A stretch of 60,057 bases of DNA, from positions 1 to 60,057 of the forward strand of contig SVPL01000009.1 of the NCBI GenBank assembly GCA_015065925.1, written 5' to 3'. Below the pieces are notes generated by a model. It was not told the origin of the DNA, searched no databases, and saw only the letters and a list, made by a program, of their open reading frames with translations. A program made the translations under genes and the position numbers. Origin of the DNA: Oscillospiraceae bacterium (GTDB lineage: Bacteria; Bacillota; Clostridia; Oscillospirales; Acutalibacteraceae). Below are positions 45,057 to 53,893 of this stretch, in pieces; positions within the stretch are counted from its first letter, which is position 1, and each line of letters opens with the position of its first letter.

Positions 45057-45947
45057 TTATTCGGTTTTATCTTCAACTGCTTGCGAAGAAGCAAGACCGT
45101 CAATTATAACATTTGCGTCAGAACCTGCCACTTGTGGAAGCTTACCGTCCCATTTTTCAAGCCATTGCTGGTATAGAATATCATTGTTAAGGGATTTTGC
45201 TATGGTGTCATTGGCTTTTGCTTCGGCTTCTGCGGCAATCAGCTTTGCTTGGGCGGCGGCTTCAGCCTCAATGATTTTTTGCTCTGCCTGTGTTTCGGCT
45301 TTTAACTTATTTTGTGCTGCAACCTGCTTGTCTTCAACCGCTTGTGTAAAGGAATCGGTAAAGTCTAAATTCTCTATTGCTGTGCTTACAAGCTCAATGT
45401 TATATTTTTTAAGCTTCTCGGCAAGCATAGTTTCAACCTCTTTTGCCAATTTTGCGCGAGAACCAATAATATCCTCTGCGTTATATTTTGCGGTTACGGT
45501 TTTTAATGATTCGTGTATGCAGGGAGTAACTACTGTGTTATAATAATCCTTGCCAATGGTTTTGTAAATTGTTTGTGCATTGGCTTTTTCAATGCGGTAG
45601 TTTAATGTGTAGGTAGCGGCAACCTCTTGAATATCGCTTGAAAAACAAGCCATTTCTTCGGAGCCTTTTTGGGTTCTGTTATCCATATTAATAACATCGG
45701 AATAGGGAAGCTTTAAGTGTACACCCGCTTCAAATGTGTAGTTTTCTACCTTACCAAAGGTTACAACAACACCTGTGTGACCTGTTGGAACAGAAACAAT
45801 ACAGCTTAAAAATATGCCCAAGGCGCCAAGAACAGAAATGATTATTGGTATGTATAGATGCTTTTTAGCGGCTGGCTTTTTGCTAACAATTATTGAAGCA
45901 ATAATTCCAATTATTAAAACCGCCAATGATAAAGTACATAAAATCAT
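45057..45947 (-). CDS. SPFH/prohibitin-domain membrane protein
   Basis: 296 aa. Membrane helices at about 1-20 and 32-52, then an SPFH domain (about 55-215) and an Ala/Glu-rich coiled coil (EAAAQAKLIAAEAEAKA). It resembles HflC/prohibitin scaffolds that organise membrane proteases or microdomains. ATG 45947 has AGGAG 8 bp upstream; GTG at 45956 would be too close to it. Own promoter upstream. Confidence 0.87.
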   Translation of the reverse strand: MILCTLSLAVLIIGIIASIIVSKKPAAKKHLYIPIIISVLGALGIFLSCIVSVPTGHTGVVVTFGKVENYTFEAGVHLKLPYSDVINMDNRTQKGSEEMACFSSDIQEVAATYTLNYRIEKANAQTIYKTIGKDYYNTVVTPCIHESLKTVTAKYNAEDIIGSRAKLAKEVETMLAEKLKKYNIELVSTAIENLDFTDSFTQAVEDKQVAAQNKLKAETQAEQKIIEAEAAAQAKLIAAEAEAKANDTIAKSLNNDILYQQWLEKWDGKLPQVAGSDANVIIDGLASSQAVEDKTE

Positions 45948-45976
45948 ATTCAACACTCCTAATTTTTTATAATAAC

Positions 45977-46005
45977 ATTATAATTCCTATATATTTTAAT
46001 GTCAA
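45977..46005 (-). promoter_or_regulatory. Sigma-A promoter of the SPFH gene
   Basis: On the minus strand TTGACA (46000-46005), 17 bp, TATAAT (45977-45982). Confidence 0.8.
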
Positions 46006-46082
46006 CATTTTATTAAAAATATTTCATTGCTTACAAAAAATAAGAAATTCCCCAAATATGCACTCAATGAGTTTTAGAATGG

Positions 46083-46111
46083 TTGACAGTTTGCGATTTT
46101 TATATTAAAAT
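46083..46111 (+). promoter_or_regulatory. Sigma-A promoter of rpe
   Basis: TTGACA (46083-46088), 17 bp, TAAAAT (46106-46111). Confidence 0.75.
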
Positions 46112-46141
46112 ATAAGGGTATTATATTTTGGAGGTTTTTTT

Positions 46142-46786
46142 ATGATTAAAATTTCGCCCTCTGTTTTAACTGCCGATTTTTTAACACTGAAGGATGATAT
46201 AAAAAAATTAGAGCTTGCAGGTGTTGATATGCTGCATCTGGATGTTATGGACGGTAATTTTGTTCCTAATATCTCCTTTGGTGCGCCAATAATTCGTTCC
46301 ATAAGAAAGCACACCGACCTTCTCTTGGATGTTCACCTTATGATTGACCGTCCCCACAGATATTTAAACGATTTTATAAATGAAGCCGATTATTTGGGAT
46401 TCCATTTTGAAGCAGGTTCGGATGTATCAAAGCTTTTGAAGGATATCAGGGAAGAAAACAAAAAAACCTGCCTAACAATTAAGCCTGCAACAAATCCTGA
46501 GGAGATTTTTGAATATTTACCCCTTTGCGATATGGTTTTGGTTATGTCTGTTGAGCCGGGCTTTGGCGGTCAGAAGTTTATGCCTATGGCTTTGGATAAA
46601 ATTAAAACCTTAAGCGAATATGCCGCGCTTAAGGGTTTAAATTATGAAATTGAGGTTGATGGCGGTATAAATGCAGAAACTGCACCGCTGGTAATTAATG
46701 CCGGCGCTACAGTTTTGGTTGCAGGTAATTATATTTTTTCTGCTGAGGATATGGCAGCAAGAGTTAAAGAGATTAAAAATCTGTAG
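46142..46786 (+). CDS. rpe: Ribulose-phosphate 3-epimerase
   Basis: Pentose phosphate enzyme, 214 aa. Metal site HLDVMDGNFVPNISFG, DVHLMI, MSVEPGFGGQKF and VDGGIN are in order. In Bacillus this gene lies between rsgA and thiN; here it stands alone with its own promoter. It overlaps the end of the convergent MecA-like gene by 14 bp. Confidence 0.95.
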   Translation: MIKISPSVLTADFLTLKDDIKKLELAGVDMLHLDVMDGNFVPNISFGAPIIRSIRKHTDLLLDVHLMIDRPHRYLNDFINEADYLGFHFEAGSDVSKLLKDIREENKKTCLTIKPATNPEEIFEYLPLCDMVLVMSVEPGFGGQKFMPMALDKIKTLSEYAALKGLNYEIEVDGGINAETAPLVINAGATVLVAGNYIFSAEDMAARVKEIKNL

Positions 46787-47390
46787 TTTTTGATTTTTTA
46801 TAAAAATATTTTCCTATTTCCTTTATTGCATTATTTGTAACTATGGGTTTTGCGTATTCGTTTATCAAACATTCTGCCATCTTACCCTTTGTAGAGTATT
46901 CTGCAAATTCGTTTGTTAAAAGTCCTGTTTTTAAATCATATACGGGTATATGGATTTTTAAGAAGTATTTTTTATTTAACCTGTAAACACTTGCTGTGTA
47001 GAGCTTGGTGACATTGTTTTTATAAAGTTTTTCAATTACCAATAATAAATTTTCAAAATCTTTAAAGCAAAATATGTAAGGATTATTTTTGCTTTTTTGA
47101 TTTTTAAATCTTAAATTTTGATTTTTATTCTTGGTGGTTTCAAAGGGCAGAGGATTGCTTGTAAATTTAAGTATGCACCCGCCTGATGCGGTAGGAAAAA
47201 CCTCAATCAGCCGTTTGCCCTTTGTTTCAAAGGCAGACATATTTATGGCTATATTAAACAAAATGCCAATTGTTCTTTTTGCGTTTGGATTTTCTATGCT
47301 GATTTCGTTATAGCTGTTAAAATATTTTTTCAGTTCGTATTTATTTAAATGTATTTTAAGACATAGGGGACCTTCGCTGATAACGGTCAT
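46773..47390 (-). CDS. MecA-like adaptor protein (divergent)
   Basis: 205 aa. The N-terminus (MTVISEGPLCLKIHLNKYEL) and central FPTASGGCILKF resemble the MecA N-domain, and the C-terminus (LINEYAKPIVTNNAIKEIGK) resembles the ClpC-binding end of MecA. MecA delivers substrates to ClpCP. Basic linker of Lys/Asn at about 85-100. The match is weak by eye, so a MecA role is inferred. RBS AAGGAG 8 bp upstream. Confidence 0.6.
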   Translation of the reverse strand: MTVISEGPLCLKIHLNKYELKKYFNSYNEISIENPNAKRTIGILFNIAINMSAFETKGKRLIEVFPTASGGCILKFTSNPLPFETTKNKNQNLRFKNQKSKNNPYIFCFKDFENLLLVIEKLYKNNVTKLYTASVYRLNKKYFLKIHIPVYDLKTGLLTNEFAEYSTKGKMAECLINEYAKPIVTNNAIKEIGKYFYKKSKTTDF

Positions 47391-47432
47391 AAATGTACGC
47401 TCCTTTTTTAAAAATGAGTGCGTTATATTTAT

Positions 47433-47461
47433 ATATTAACCTTGTTTCAGTCTGTTTTCAA
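47433..47461 (-). promoter_or_regulatory. Sigma-A promoter of the MecA-like gene
   Basis: On the minus strand TTGAAA (47456-47461), 17 bp, TAATAT (47433-47438). It overlaps the rnfC leader. Confidence 0.55.
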
Positions 47462-47475
47462 GAGGAGAAAAAAGG

Positions 47476-48702
47476 ATGCAAATTATTGCCAAAAAGGGTG
47501 TAAAACTCTTCCGTGATTTTTACATTGATATGGATATTAAACCATACTCTGTGCCCAAAAATATCAGACTTCCAATTGGTTTTGAAAATGATAAAATTGA
47601 AATGATAAAAAACATAGGGGATAGGGTAGAAAAATTTGATATTATTGCTTATGTGAAAAACGGGATACCTGTGTATTCTTCAATCAGCGGAAAAATTACA
47701 GACCTTTTTTCAAACGCCGTAAAGGAATACTCACAAAAAATTAAATATGCCGTAATTGAATCGGATGAAAGAGACACACCTTCTTATCCTCTTTGGGAGG
47801 TTAAAGGTAATTATAATGAAGAAGAATTGTTGGAAATTATTAAAAAATCTGCAATTGTTAATGAGCCATTTTCGGGATTTTTGAATGATTTTATAAATCC
47901 TTCTACTAAATACCAAAAAATTATAATTGACTGTGTTGATGACCAGCCTTATGACCTTTCTAAAACGGCAACTCTTTTGAATTATCAAAATGAGGTCTTT
48001 GAAGGTGCTAAAATATTGGCAAGAACCTTTAAAATTCCTAAAATTGAATTGCTTATTATGAAAAATTTCAGAACCGAAGAATTTATAAAAAGCAAAATTG
48101 ATGATATTGACATTGTTTTGGTTAAGGGGAAATATCCTGCCGAGCCCGAAATAGTCCAATATGCCCATAAAAACACCGCGTTAAGGGTAGGGGTTCAATG
48201 CTGTAAAGCGCTATATAGAGCCGCTTTTTTCGGTGAACCTCAAATATCGCACATTGTTACTGTTTGGGGTGACGGTGCTTTGAAACCTGCAAATTGCGAG
48301 GTTTTAAACGGCACTCCAACAAAGCATTTGCTTGAAAAATGTTCGGCTAACGGTATTTTGGAAAGAGTGGTAGCGGGCGGCGTTATGAAGGGGTATGTGG
48401 TTTCTACCGAATCCTCTCTTTTACGCTGGGATGGTGCTCTTACCGTTATGCCGCTTAAAAAGCATAACAAAACCTATCATTGTGTTAATTGCGGAAGATG
48501 TGCCGAAGTTTGCCCAATGGAGCTTGCACCCTATTTTATTCTGCGAAATTCCAATAAAACAAGCGAAAAGATTGCAAAAAACCTATGTGCAGGTATGTGT
48601 GTTTATTGTGGCGCTTGTTCATATATTTGTCCATCCCGTCAGCCTCTTGGACAAAAAATCCGTGAGTACAACAACTTTTTATATGGGGGTGGCGAAAAAT
48701 GA
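47476..48702 (+). CDS. rnfC: RnfC-like electron transport subunit
   Basis: 408 aa. N-terminal barrel-sandwich part, a Rossmann-like centre, and a C-terminal diferredoxin with CVNCGRCAEVCP and CVYCGACSYICPS (about 336-395). RnfC is the peripheral NADH/ferredoxin-linked subunit of the Rnf complex. The N-terminal NADH/FMN site motif GxGGAGFPT seen in true RnfC is not visible, so it may be a PduS-like or degenerate form. Followed directly by rnfD. Confidence 0.82.
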   Translation: MQIIAKKGVKLFRDFYIDMDIKPYSVPKNIRLPIGFENDKIEMIKNIGDRVEKFDIIAYVKNGIPVYSSISGKITDLFSNAVKEYSQKIKYAVIESDERDTPSYPLWEVKGNYNEEELLEIIKKSAIVNEPFSGFLNDFINPSTKYQKIIIDCVDDQPYDLSKTATLLNYQNEVFEGAKILARTFKIPKIELLIMKNFRTEEFIKSKIDDIDIVLVKGKYPAEPEIVQYAHKNTALRVGVQCCKALYRAAFFGEPQISHIVTVWGDGALKPANCEVLNGTPTKHLLEKCSANGILERVVAGGVMKGYVVSTESSLLRWDGALTVMPLKKHNKTYHCVNCGRCAEVCPMELAPYFILRNSNKTSEKIAKNLCAGMCVYCGACSYICPSRQPLGQKIREYNNFLYGGGEK

Positions 48703-49691
48703 TTAAATCCTCCGTGAAAGCATCTCCCTTTATTCATAGCAGCGAAACCTCTTTAAATCTGCATTTGGATTTGCTTATTGGATTGCTTTCGGTAATGATA
48801 ATCTCTGTTGTGCAAAACGGTCTCAGAGCCTTAACCCTGTGCCTGTTTTGCGCTTTAACTGCTTGGTTAACCGAAAAAATCGGCTTAATTATTGCAAGGC
48901 GTGATAAGAATACCGACCTTAGAAGTCTGGCTATGGGACTGATAATTGCAATGCTTTGCCCCGTTACCATTGACTTTTGGGTACCAATTAGCGCTTCGTT
49001 TATAAGCGTTTTGTTTGTTAGAGTGATTTTGGGAAATAATTATAAAAATCTTTTTTTAACACCCGTTTTAGCCTGGATATATATGTTAACAGTAGCTCCA
49101 AAATCTATGACCAGCTTTCCGTCAGAGGTTTCCTTTGGTACCTTTTCACCCTTTGAAAATATTAATAGTGATTTCTATGCTTCCGTAGAGTCTATTGCTC
49201 AACAATTACAGCTTAAAAAGGAGCTTCCCTACAGCTTTTTAAATATTTTAACGGGTGATTATCCGGGTGGACTTGGAACAACCTGCATTTTTATAATCCT
49301 TGGTGTATGCGTTTATTTTATATTCAGAAAAAGTATGGCGTGGCAGGTTTCACTTTCTATGATAGTTACAGTAGCGGTTTTTGCTCTGCTTATTAACCGT
49401 ACCAATCAAAGTCCGTTATTTTCTGTTTTATATGAGCTTTCTGCAACTTCATACATATTTGTTGCTGTTTTTGTGGCGGGTGATATAATTAATGCGCCAT
49501 CTGTAAACTTAGCAAAAATAGTGTATGGAATACTAATAGGTGTACTTACAATGCTTTTCAGATATCTTGGCTTTGCCGAGCATTGTGTGTTATTATCTCT
49601 TTTTATTTGTAACTTTTTTTGCGAAATTTTGGATGTTTTGTTTTTGTATTTGCAAATATATTACCTCAGAAAAAGAATGATTAAAAAATAA
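48699..49691 (+). CDS. rnfD: RnfD-like membrane subunit
   Basis: 330 aa, about nine membrane helices. The PFIHSSET start, the middle TGDYPGGLGTTCIF and the C-terminal VFVAGDIINAPS align with RnfD/NqrB blocks. I do not see the S-G-A-T type motif whose Thr binds FMN covalently. It overlaps rnfC by 4 bp. No rnfG, rnfE, rnfA or rnfB follows. Confidence 0.8.
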   Translation: MIKSSVKASPFIHSSETSLNLHLDLLIGLLSVMIISVVQNGLRALTLCLFCALTAWLTEKIGLIIARRDKNTDLRSLAMGLIIAMLCPVTIDFWVPISASFISVLFVRVILGNNYKNLFLTPVLAWIYMLTVAPKSMTSFPSEVSFGTFSPFENINSDFYASVESIAQQLQLKKELPYSFLNILTGDYPGGLGTTCIFIILGVCVYFIFRKSMAWQVSLSMIVTVAVFALLINRTNQSPLFSVLYELSATSYIFVAVFVAGDIINAPSVNLAKIVYGILIGVLTMLFRYLGFAEHCVLLSLFICNFFCEILDVLFLYLQIYYLRKRMIKK

Positions 49692-49754
49692 ATTTGTATT
49701 TTTGGCTCCCTTTTGGAAATAATGTATTTGAATTTATTTATTACGGTGATGTTA

Positions 49755-49895
49755 GTGCAAAAAATCAAAAGAACGGATGTTAGAAAAAAAGGTGGCAGAA
49801 GGTCCTTTTTTAAGGTTGTATTAATAGCCTTGTTTTTTATTTTATTATTTGTTGTTGGCTTTTTTGCCGCAGCGTATATAACAAAAATAATTTAG
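49755..49895 (+). CDS. Small single-pass membrane protein
   Basis: 46 aa from GTG, with GGTGAT 6 bp upstream: a Lys/Arg-rich cytoplasmic end (KIKRTDVRKKGGRR) and one membrane helix (VVLIALFFILLFVVGFFAAA). A TTG at 49713 gives a longer 60-aa form without clear ribosome site. It follows rnfD by 63 bp and is followed by a terminator, so it may be the last gene of that operon. Confidence 0.55.
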   Translation: MQKIKRTDVRKKGGRRSFFKVVLIALFFILLFVVGFFAAAYITKII

Positions 49896-49909
49896 CCTTT
49901 ATGTAAATT

Positions 49910-49940
49910 GGTCACGCGAAAGCGTGACCTTAATTTTTTT
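49910..49940 (+). terminator. Intrinsic terminator of the rnfCD transcript
   Basis: Stem GGTCACGC/GCGTGACC with GAAA loop (a stable tetraloop), then TTAATTTTTTT. Confidence 0.9.
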
Positions 49941-49943
49941 GCC

Positions 49944-50753
49944 TTATTTACATCCGCAACCGCAGTCGCCGTTGTTTTTGCATCCTTTGGGTGGGAAAAA
50001 GTCGTCGGTAGGGAACTGAATTTTGCTGAAAATATCACAGGGCTGGTCGGTTGAATTATCACAGCTTTTTTGAGGTATGCAAAAATCGTAAACGGGTACC
50101 AACATTTGAACATTGCGAATTAATTGAACAATAGAGAATAGTCCAATAGTTACATAAACCGTTGGTGTTCCGCTGTGACAGTCGTTTACAACTTCACCGC
50201 CGATACATTCGCAAATACATTTAGGTATCATTGAGCAACAGTCAAAGTTGCTTCTGACTTCTCCTATTCTTGCCGAAAGGGCAATGGGGTCCACACACTG
50301 AACAACACATTTAGGCATATTGGTGGTGGGGCGTTCAATACAGTCAACGGCGTCTTCAAGTGTTGTTTGATTTGAAAATACCTTTACATTTCCCTCACTG
50401 CCGTAAAGAATAACCTTTTTATTAAAGGTTGTTACACCCTTTATGCACTGTGGCTTGGTGTGAGGAGCTGAAAAAATTTCAAACTCCAACACAAAAAAGA
50501 AGGTTAAATCGCAGGAGTAATAACCACGGTTGAAGCTAACGGGCTCTACATCGATGTAAACTTTTGAAACCTCTGCCGAGCGCACCCTGACATTTGTTGC
50601 AGTATCAACAATTGCCTGTGCAGTCGGTGAAAAATAACATCTTAAATCCTCTAAGCAGTCGCGGTCGCAACAAGAATCGTAAATTCTTCCTGCGTCAATG
50701 CATACCGCTTCTTTGAAGCTATCGGGTAATAAATTGCAGTTTTCGTCTGACAT
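49944..50753 (-). CDS. Cysteine-rich conserved clostridial protein
   Basis: 269 aa with about 26 cysteines, many in pairs (DSCCDRDC, CCSMIPKCICEC) and a C-terminal GDCGCGCK. No signal peptide. It has a repeated beta character (VRVRSAEVSKVYIDVEPV). Similar Cys-rich proteins of unknown function are widespread in spore-forming Clostridia, and a spore-coat role is a guess from composition. RBS GGAGG before ATG. Confidence 0.75.
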   Translation of the reverse strand: MSDENCNLLPDSFKEAVCIDAGRIYDSCCDRDCLEDLRCYFSPTAQAIVDTATNVRVRSAEVSKVYIDVEPVSFNRGYYSCDLTFFFVLEFEIFSAPHTKPQCIKGVTTFNKKVILYGSEGNVKVFSNQTTLEDAVDCIERPTTNMPKCVVQCVDPIALSARIGEVRSNFDCCSMIPKCICECIGGEVVNDCHSGTPTVYVTIGLFSIVQLIRNVQMLVPVYDFCIPQKSCDNSTDQPCDIFSKIQFPTDDFFPPKGCKNNGDCGCGCK

Positions 50754-50846
50754 TGCAAATCCTCCTATAAAAAATTGGGTAGATTTTTGCCTTCCACCTC
50801 AATAACATTCTATGTAGAGCAGTTTTTTGTGTTACATAATTAAACT

Positions 50847-50870
50847 GCCCGAACTTTTTTAAGCTCGGGC
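50847..50870 (-). terminator. Terminator of the ABC ATPase gene
   Basis: Stem GCCCGA/TCGGGC (extended by AGCTT/AAGTT on the minus strand). Confidence 0.7.
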
Positions 50871-50875
50871 ATTTG

Positions 50876-51547
50876 TTAACAGTATATTTTTCCATTGATA
50901 ATGTTTATTTGATTTTCAGCTTTTTTGGCAATTGAAATATCGTGGGTTATTATAATAATGGTAGTACCTTCTTTGTTGAGATTTTCTAAAATATTAAGCA
51001 CATCTTTACCTGAGGCGGGGTCAAGATTTCCTGTTGGTTCATCTGCTAAAATAAGCGGGGGAGATAGCGCAATCGCGCGGGCAATAGCCACCCGTTGCTT
51101 TTGACCGCCCGACAGCTGATTGGGCTTGTGATTAATTCGCTCGGTTAAACCCACCTTGTTCAGAGCGTTAAGGCAGAGCTCTTTTCTTTTGCTTTTTGGG
51201 ATTTTGTTGTAAATTAGCGGTAATTCAACATTTTGGTAGGCTGTAAGGTTAGGTAAAAGATGAAAGCTTTGAAATATAAAACCAATTTTACTACCCCTTA
51301 GTTTTGAAAGCGTGTGGCTTGAAAAAGCTTTGGAATTTTTTCCGTCAAAAGCATAGCTCCCCGCATCGGGGGTATCTAAAAAGCCTAAAATATTCATAAG
51401 TGTAGATTTACCCGAGCCCGATTCACCCGTAATTGCCAAAAAATCACCGTTTTCAACCGTTAAATTTATATTTTTAAGGACTTCAAGCCTTTCCTTGCCA
51501 ATATAATAATGTTTAGAAATATTTTTAAGCTCTATAATTTTTTCCAT
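50876..51547 (-). CDS. ABC transporter ATP-binding protein (MacB/LolD type)
   Basis: 223 aa: Walker A GESGSGKST, Q-loop FQSFHLLPNLT, signature LSGGQKQRVAIARA, Walker B LILADEPTGNLD and a His switch ITHDIS. It belongs to the MacB/LolD/FtsE-like antimicrobial-peptide or lipoprotein export group. No permease is adjacent, which is unusual; the partner must lie elsewhere or be lost. Confidence 0.9.
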   Translation of the reverse strand: MEKIIELKNISKHYYIGKERLEVLKNINLTVENGDFLAITGESGSGKSTLMNILGFLDTPDAGSYAFDGKNSKAFSSHTLSKLRGSKIGFIFQSFHLLPNLTAYQNVELPLIYNKIPKSKRKELCLNALNKVGLTERINHKPNQLSGGQKQRVAIARAIALSPPLILADEPTGNLDPASGKDVLNILENLNKEGTTIIIITHDISIAKKAENQINIINGKIYC

Positions 51548-51658
51548 ATAATCACCAATAATATTTTAGGCTCGATTTTCTTATTTATACTAGTCAAAGT
51601 TAAGACGAATATTATGTAAAAATAGGTAAAACATAGCATATAGAAGGAGAGATTTTAA

Positions 51659-52102
51659 ATGAAAATTTCCAAAAAGAAATACGGTGAGCTTGTAAAAAAA
51701 GCCTCGCCCCCATCGCCGATTTTTAAAAATTGTATAGTAGCTTTTTGTGTTGGTGGATTTATTTGCGTGTTAGGTGAGCTTTTAACCCTGCTTTATGCCG
51801 AGCTTGGCGCAGGACAACAACAAATTAAAATGTTAATTCCCGTTACACTTATATTTTTTGCGGTGCTTTTAACAGCACTCAAAATATTTGATAATATAGG
51901 AAAATTTGCAGGCGCAGGAACCTTAGTTCCAATAACGGGATTTGCCAACGCCGTCGCCTCCTCTGCAATTGAGTTTAAAACCGAAGGCTGGATAATGGGT
52001 GTAGGCGCCAAAATTTTCACCATCGCCGGTCCCGTCATCGTCTACGGCACGGTGGCGAGTGTGGTGTATGGGATAATTTATTGGATAACAACATTGTTTT
52101 AA
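51659..52102 (+). CDS. spoVAC: Stage V sporulation protein AC
   Basis: 147 aa, four to five membrane helices. Part of the SpoVA channel for dipicolinic acid movement in spores. Conserved FAGAGTLVPITGFANAVASS and GPVIVYGTVAS are present. RBS AAGGAGA. Unusually, spoVAD and spoVAE do not follow; the gene is succeeded by unrelated minus-strand genes and by a second partial copy at 53776. Confidence 0.93.
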   Translation: MKISKKKYGELVKKASPPSPIFKNCIVAFCVGGFICVLGELLTLLYAELGAGQQQIKMLIPVTLIFFAVLLTALKIFDNIGKFAGAGTLVPITGFANAVASSAIEFKTEGWIMGVGAKIFTIAGPVIVYGTVASVVYGIIYWITTLF

Positions 52103-52179
52103 CATTTATTTATTTCTTTATTCAATATTCTTTATTATTTAATTCCCAAAGCGCAATTCAAAAGAATAAAGAAGAAAGA
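52099..52179. repeat. 3' flank repeat of spoVAC (copy 1)
   Basis: AT-rich stretch with an imperfect palindrome (TTCTTTATT near AATAAAGAA) and the block AATTCCCAAAGCGCAATTCA. It is repeated almost exactly at 53891-53970 after the broken spoVAC copy. Confidence 0.85.
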
Positions 52180-52194
52180 ATAAAGAAGAAAGAA

Positions 52195-52226
52195 AAAATA
52201 AAGGCTGACCAAAGCGGTCAAGCCTT
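52195..52226 (-). terminator. Terminator of the 52234 gene
   Basis: On the minus strand AAGGCTTGACC/GGTCAGCCTT followed by TATTTTTTC. Confidence 0.8.
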
Positions 52227-52233
52227 TTATGTA

Positions 52234-53103
52234 TTAACAAGCGTTTGCTTTTAATCCTGTAATTTCTTCGATTACAGGAAGTTCGTAGCAAGGAATATAA
52301 ATCCCCCACAAGTCGTTATTGTGTTTGAATTCTAATATGTGATAACTTTTACAGATAATACAACCATAGTTATCTTCACTTAACTTGTATTGCTTGTATA
52401 TTCCTTTGTTAAATTCTTCGTCTTTGTTCCACTCCATAATGCGAATGGTTTTCTTGATGGATTTGATACATTTAATTGCGGATAACGGAATAGCATACTT
52501 TCCTTCTAAATTTGCTAAATAAAGATTTTCTGAGTCTGCAAAAATATGGAAAATCGGATTTATATAAGGTGCAATTTGCAAACCTTTCTCACAAACCTTA
52601 ATTTCTTCGCCTTTTAGCTTATAAAAGAAGGATAAAATATCAATTTCTTTAGAATTCTGGGGGACTTTCAGATCAGCAAGAATGGCGTCGCAGGTTTTAT
52701 CTAAATGATTGAACACTTGAGAACTTTCTTCTGTTTCTAAAACGTTCTTTTCTTTGCGCACACTTATAAGTTTTAGAAGCGCCCAAGCCACCAAACAAGC
52801 ACCGCCAAGCCAAAAAAGCCAAGACGCGTTTTGATATGCTTCGCTGAGGGTGACGCTGTCTTCCCCGCCCAAAGCTTTTATTATGCCGATGGCAACAAGT
52901 GCTCCAACTGCTCCACATATCCAATGTCCAATTCGTATAGGAAGCGGTAGTTTGCTTTTTTCAATCGTTTCCGCTACATTTTCAGAAGAAGATTCAAGAG
53001 ATTGCGATAATGATGAATCCGGTTTTGCTACTATAAATTCATCACCATTTATTTGTTCGTTTTTCTTGTTTGTTGTCAGGTCAATTCCTAAAAACGGTTT
53101 CAT
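52234..53103 (-). CDS. Two-helix membrane protein, unknown
   Basis: 289 aa. The N-terminal start MKPFLGIDLTTNKKNEQ recurs in Firmicute proteins of unknown function. Two membrane helices at about 62-84 and 102-120, then a long cytosolic part, possibly PH-like (IFADSENLYLANLEGKYAI). ATG 53103 has GGGAGTG 7 bp upstream; the 53136 start has no such support. It lies between the two spoVAC copies. Confidence 0.65.
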   Translation of the reverse strand: MKPFLGIDLTTNKKNEQINGDEFIVAKPDSSLSQSLESSSENVAETIEKSKLPLPIRIGHWICGAVGALVAIGIIKALGGEDSVTLSEAYQNASWLFWLGGACLVAWALLKLISVRKEKNVLETEESSQVFNHLDKTCDAILADLKVPQNSKEIDILSFFYKLKGEEIKVCEKGLQIAPYINPIFHIFADSENLYLANLEGKYAIPLSAIKCIKSIKKTIRIMEWNKDEEFNKGIYKQYKLSEDNYGCIICKSYHILEFKHNNDLWGIYIPCYELPVIEEITGLKANAC

Positions 53104-53183
53104 ATAAATCACTCCCTTTATTTCATTATACCACACCGCTGATTTGATGTAAATTTTTTCCCGACGGCAACCACCTCGGAATT

Positions 53184-53597
53184 TTATTGAAAGAGTTTGC
53201 GAATAAAGGCGGTTTCTTCTCTGGAGATTTTTTCATCAACGGCAGCGAAGATGGTAATCAGCATAATTGCATCTGCCTTGGTATCTTCCCCCATATTGTC
53301 GGCAAAATGATTTGCCAAATCAGGCATTCCGCTATTGTACATTGAGAGCATTTTTTGAATACCTTGTTCGTCCAGTCCAAGCACATCGCCAAGCAGCTTT
53401 TTTTCCAAGGCGGTGAGAACACCGTCTGCTCCAATTGCAGACAGAACCAGAGAACATAGCATATAATTTCCGTTGTATTGGGGATCAACAGTACGGCACG
53501 GACCGATTAATCTGGACACTGCCTCCTTGGCAAGGGACAGCAGAACTGAATAATCAGTGTTGACATATTTTTGCATTAATTCGTTAAATGTAGACAT
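53184..53597 (-). CDS. TerB-like helical protein
   Basis: 137 aa, all-helical. The segments SAIGADGVLTALEKKLLGD and FAAVDEKISREETAFIRKLF match the two acidic motifs of TerB-like domains. These occur in stress and membrane-associated systems of uncertain function. RBS AAGGAG 8 bp upstream. It neighbours the two-helix protein on the same strand. Confidence 0.65.
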   Translation of the reverse strand: MSTFNELMQKYVNTDYSVLLSLAKEAVSRLIGPCRTVDPQYNGNYMLCSLVLSAIGADGVLTALEKKLLGDVLGLDEQGIQKMLSMYNSGMPDLANHFADNMGEDTKADAIMLITIFAAVDEKISREETAFIRKLFQ

Positions 53598-53775
53598 AGG
53601 GATTCTCCTTATTTTTTATTTTACCGCATAACAAGCTTTTTGTAAATTTGTATGCGCAGTCCACGGTGATTATCTATGGTGTAAGCGTCGGTGTAGACCT
53701 TAAATTTATTATACCATACCACCGATTTAAAGTAAATACATATTTGCAAAATCACTGTGTCCTATTTTGACAGCA

Positions 53776-53893
53776 ACAGAGGGCTTTGTCTTGGGGGGCA
53801 AAAATTTTCACCATCGCAGGGCCTGTAATCGTGTACGGCACAGTGGCGAGTGTGGTTTATGGGATTGTTTATTGGATAACAATATTGTTTTAA
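53776..53893 (+). pseudogene. Broken spoVAC C-terminal fragment
   Basis: Starts TEGFVLGG, then a small deletion shifts the frame, after which it encodes FTIAGPVIVYGTVASVVYGI and the same last residues as spoVAC (ITILF versus ITTLF). TEGFVLG is nearer to the family consensus than the intact gene's TEGWIMG, so it is a remnant of a separate paralogue. The rest of 53598-54017 is AT-rich; 53708-53737 is a diverged copy of 53125-53154. Confidence 0.85.

Noticed and set aside
49684-49754. Longer 60-residue form of the small membrane protein from TTG 49713
   Set aside because: No ribosome site, and the first 14 residues add a hydrophobic stretch that is not needed; GTG 49755 has a suitable site.
51601-51658. 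Sigma-G promoter before spoVAC
   Set aside because: A GAATA box exists but no good CATWHTA-like -10 at the right distance.
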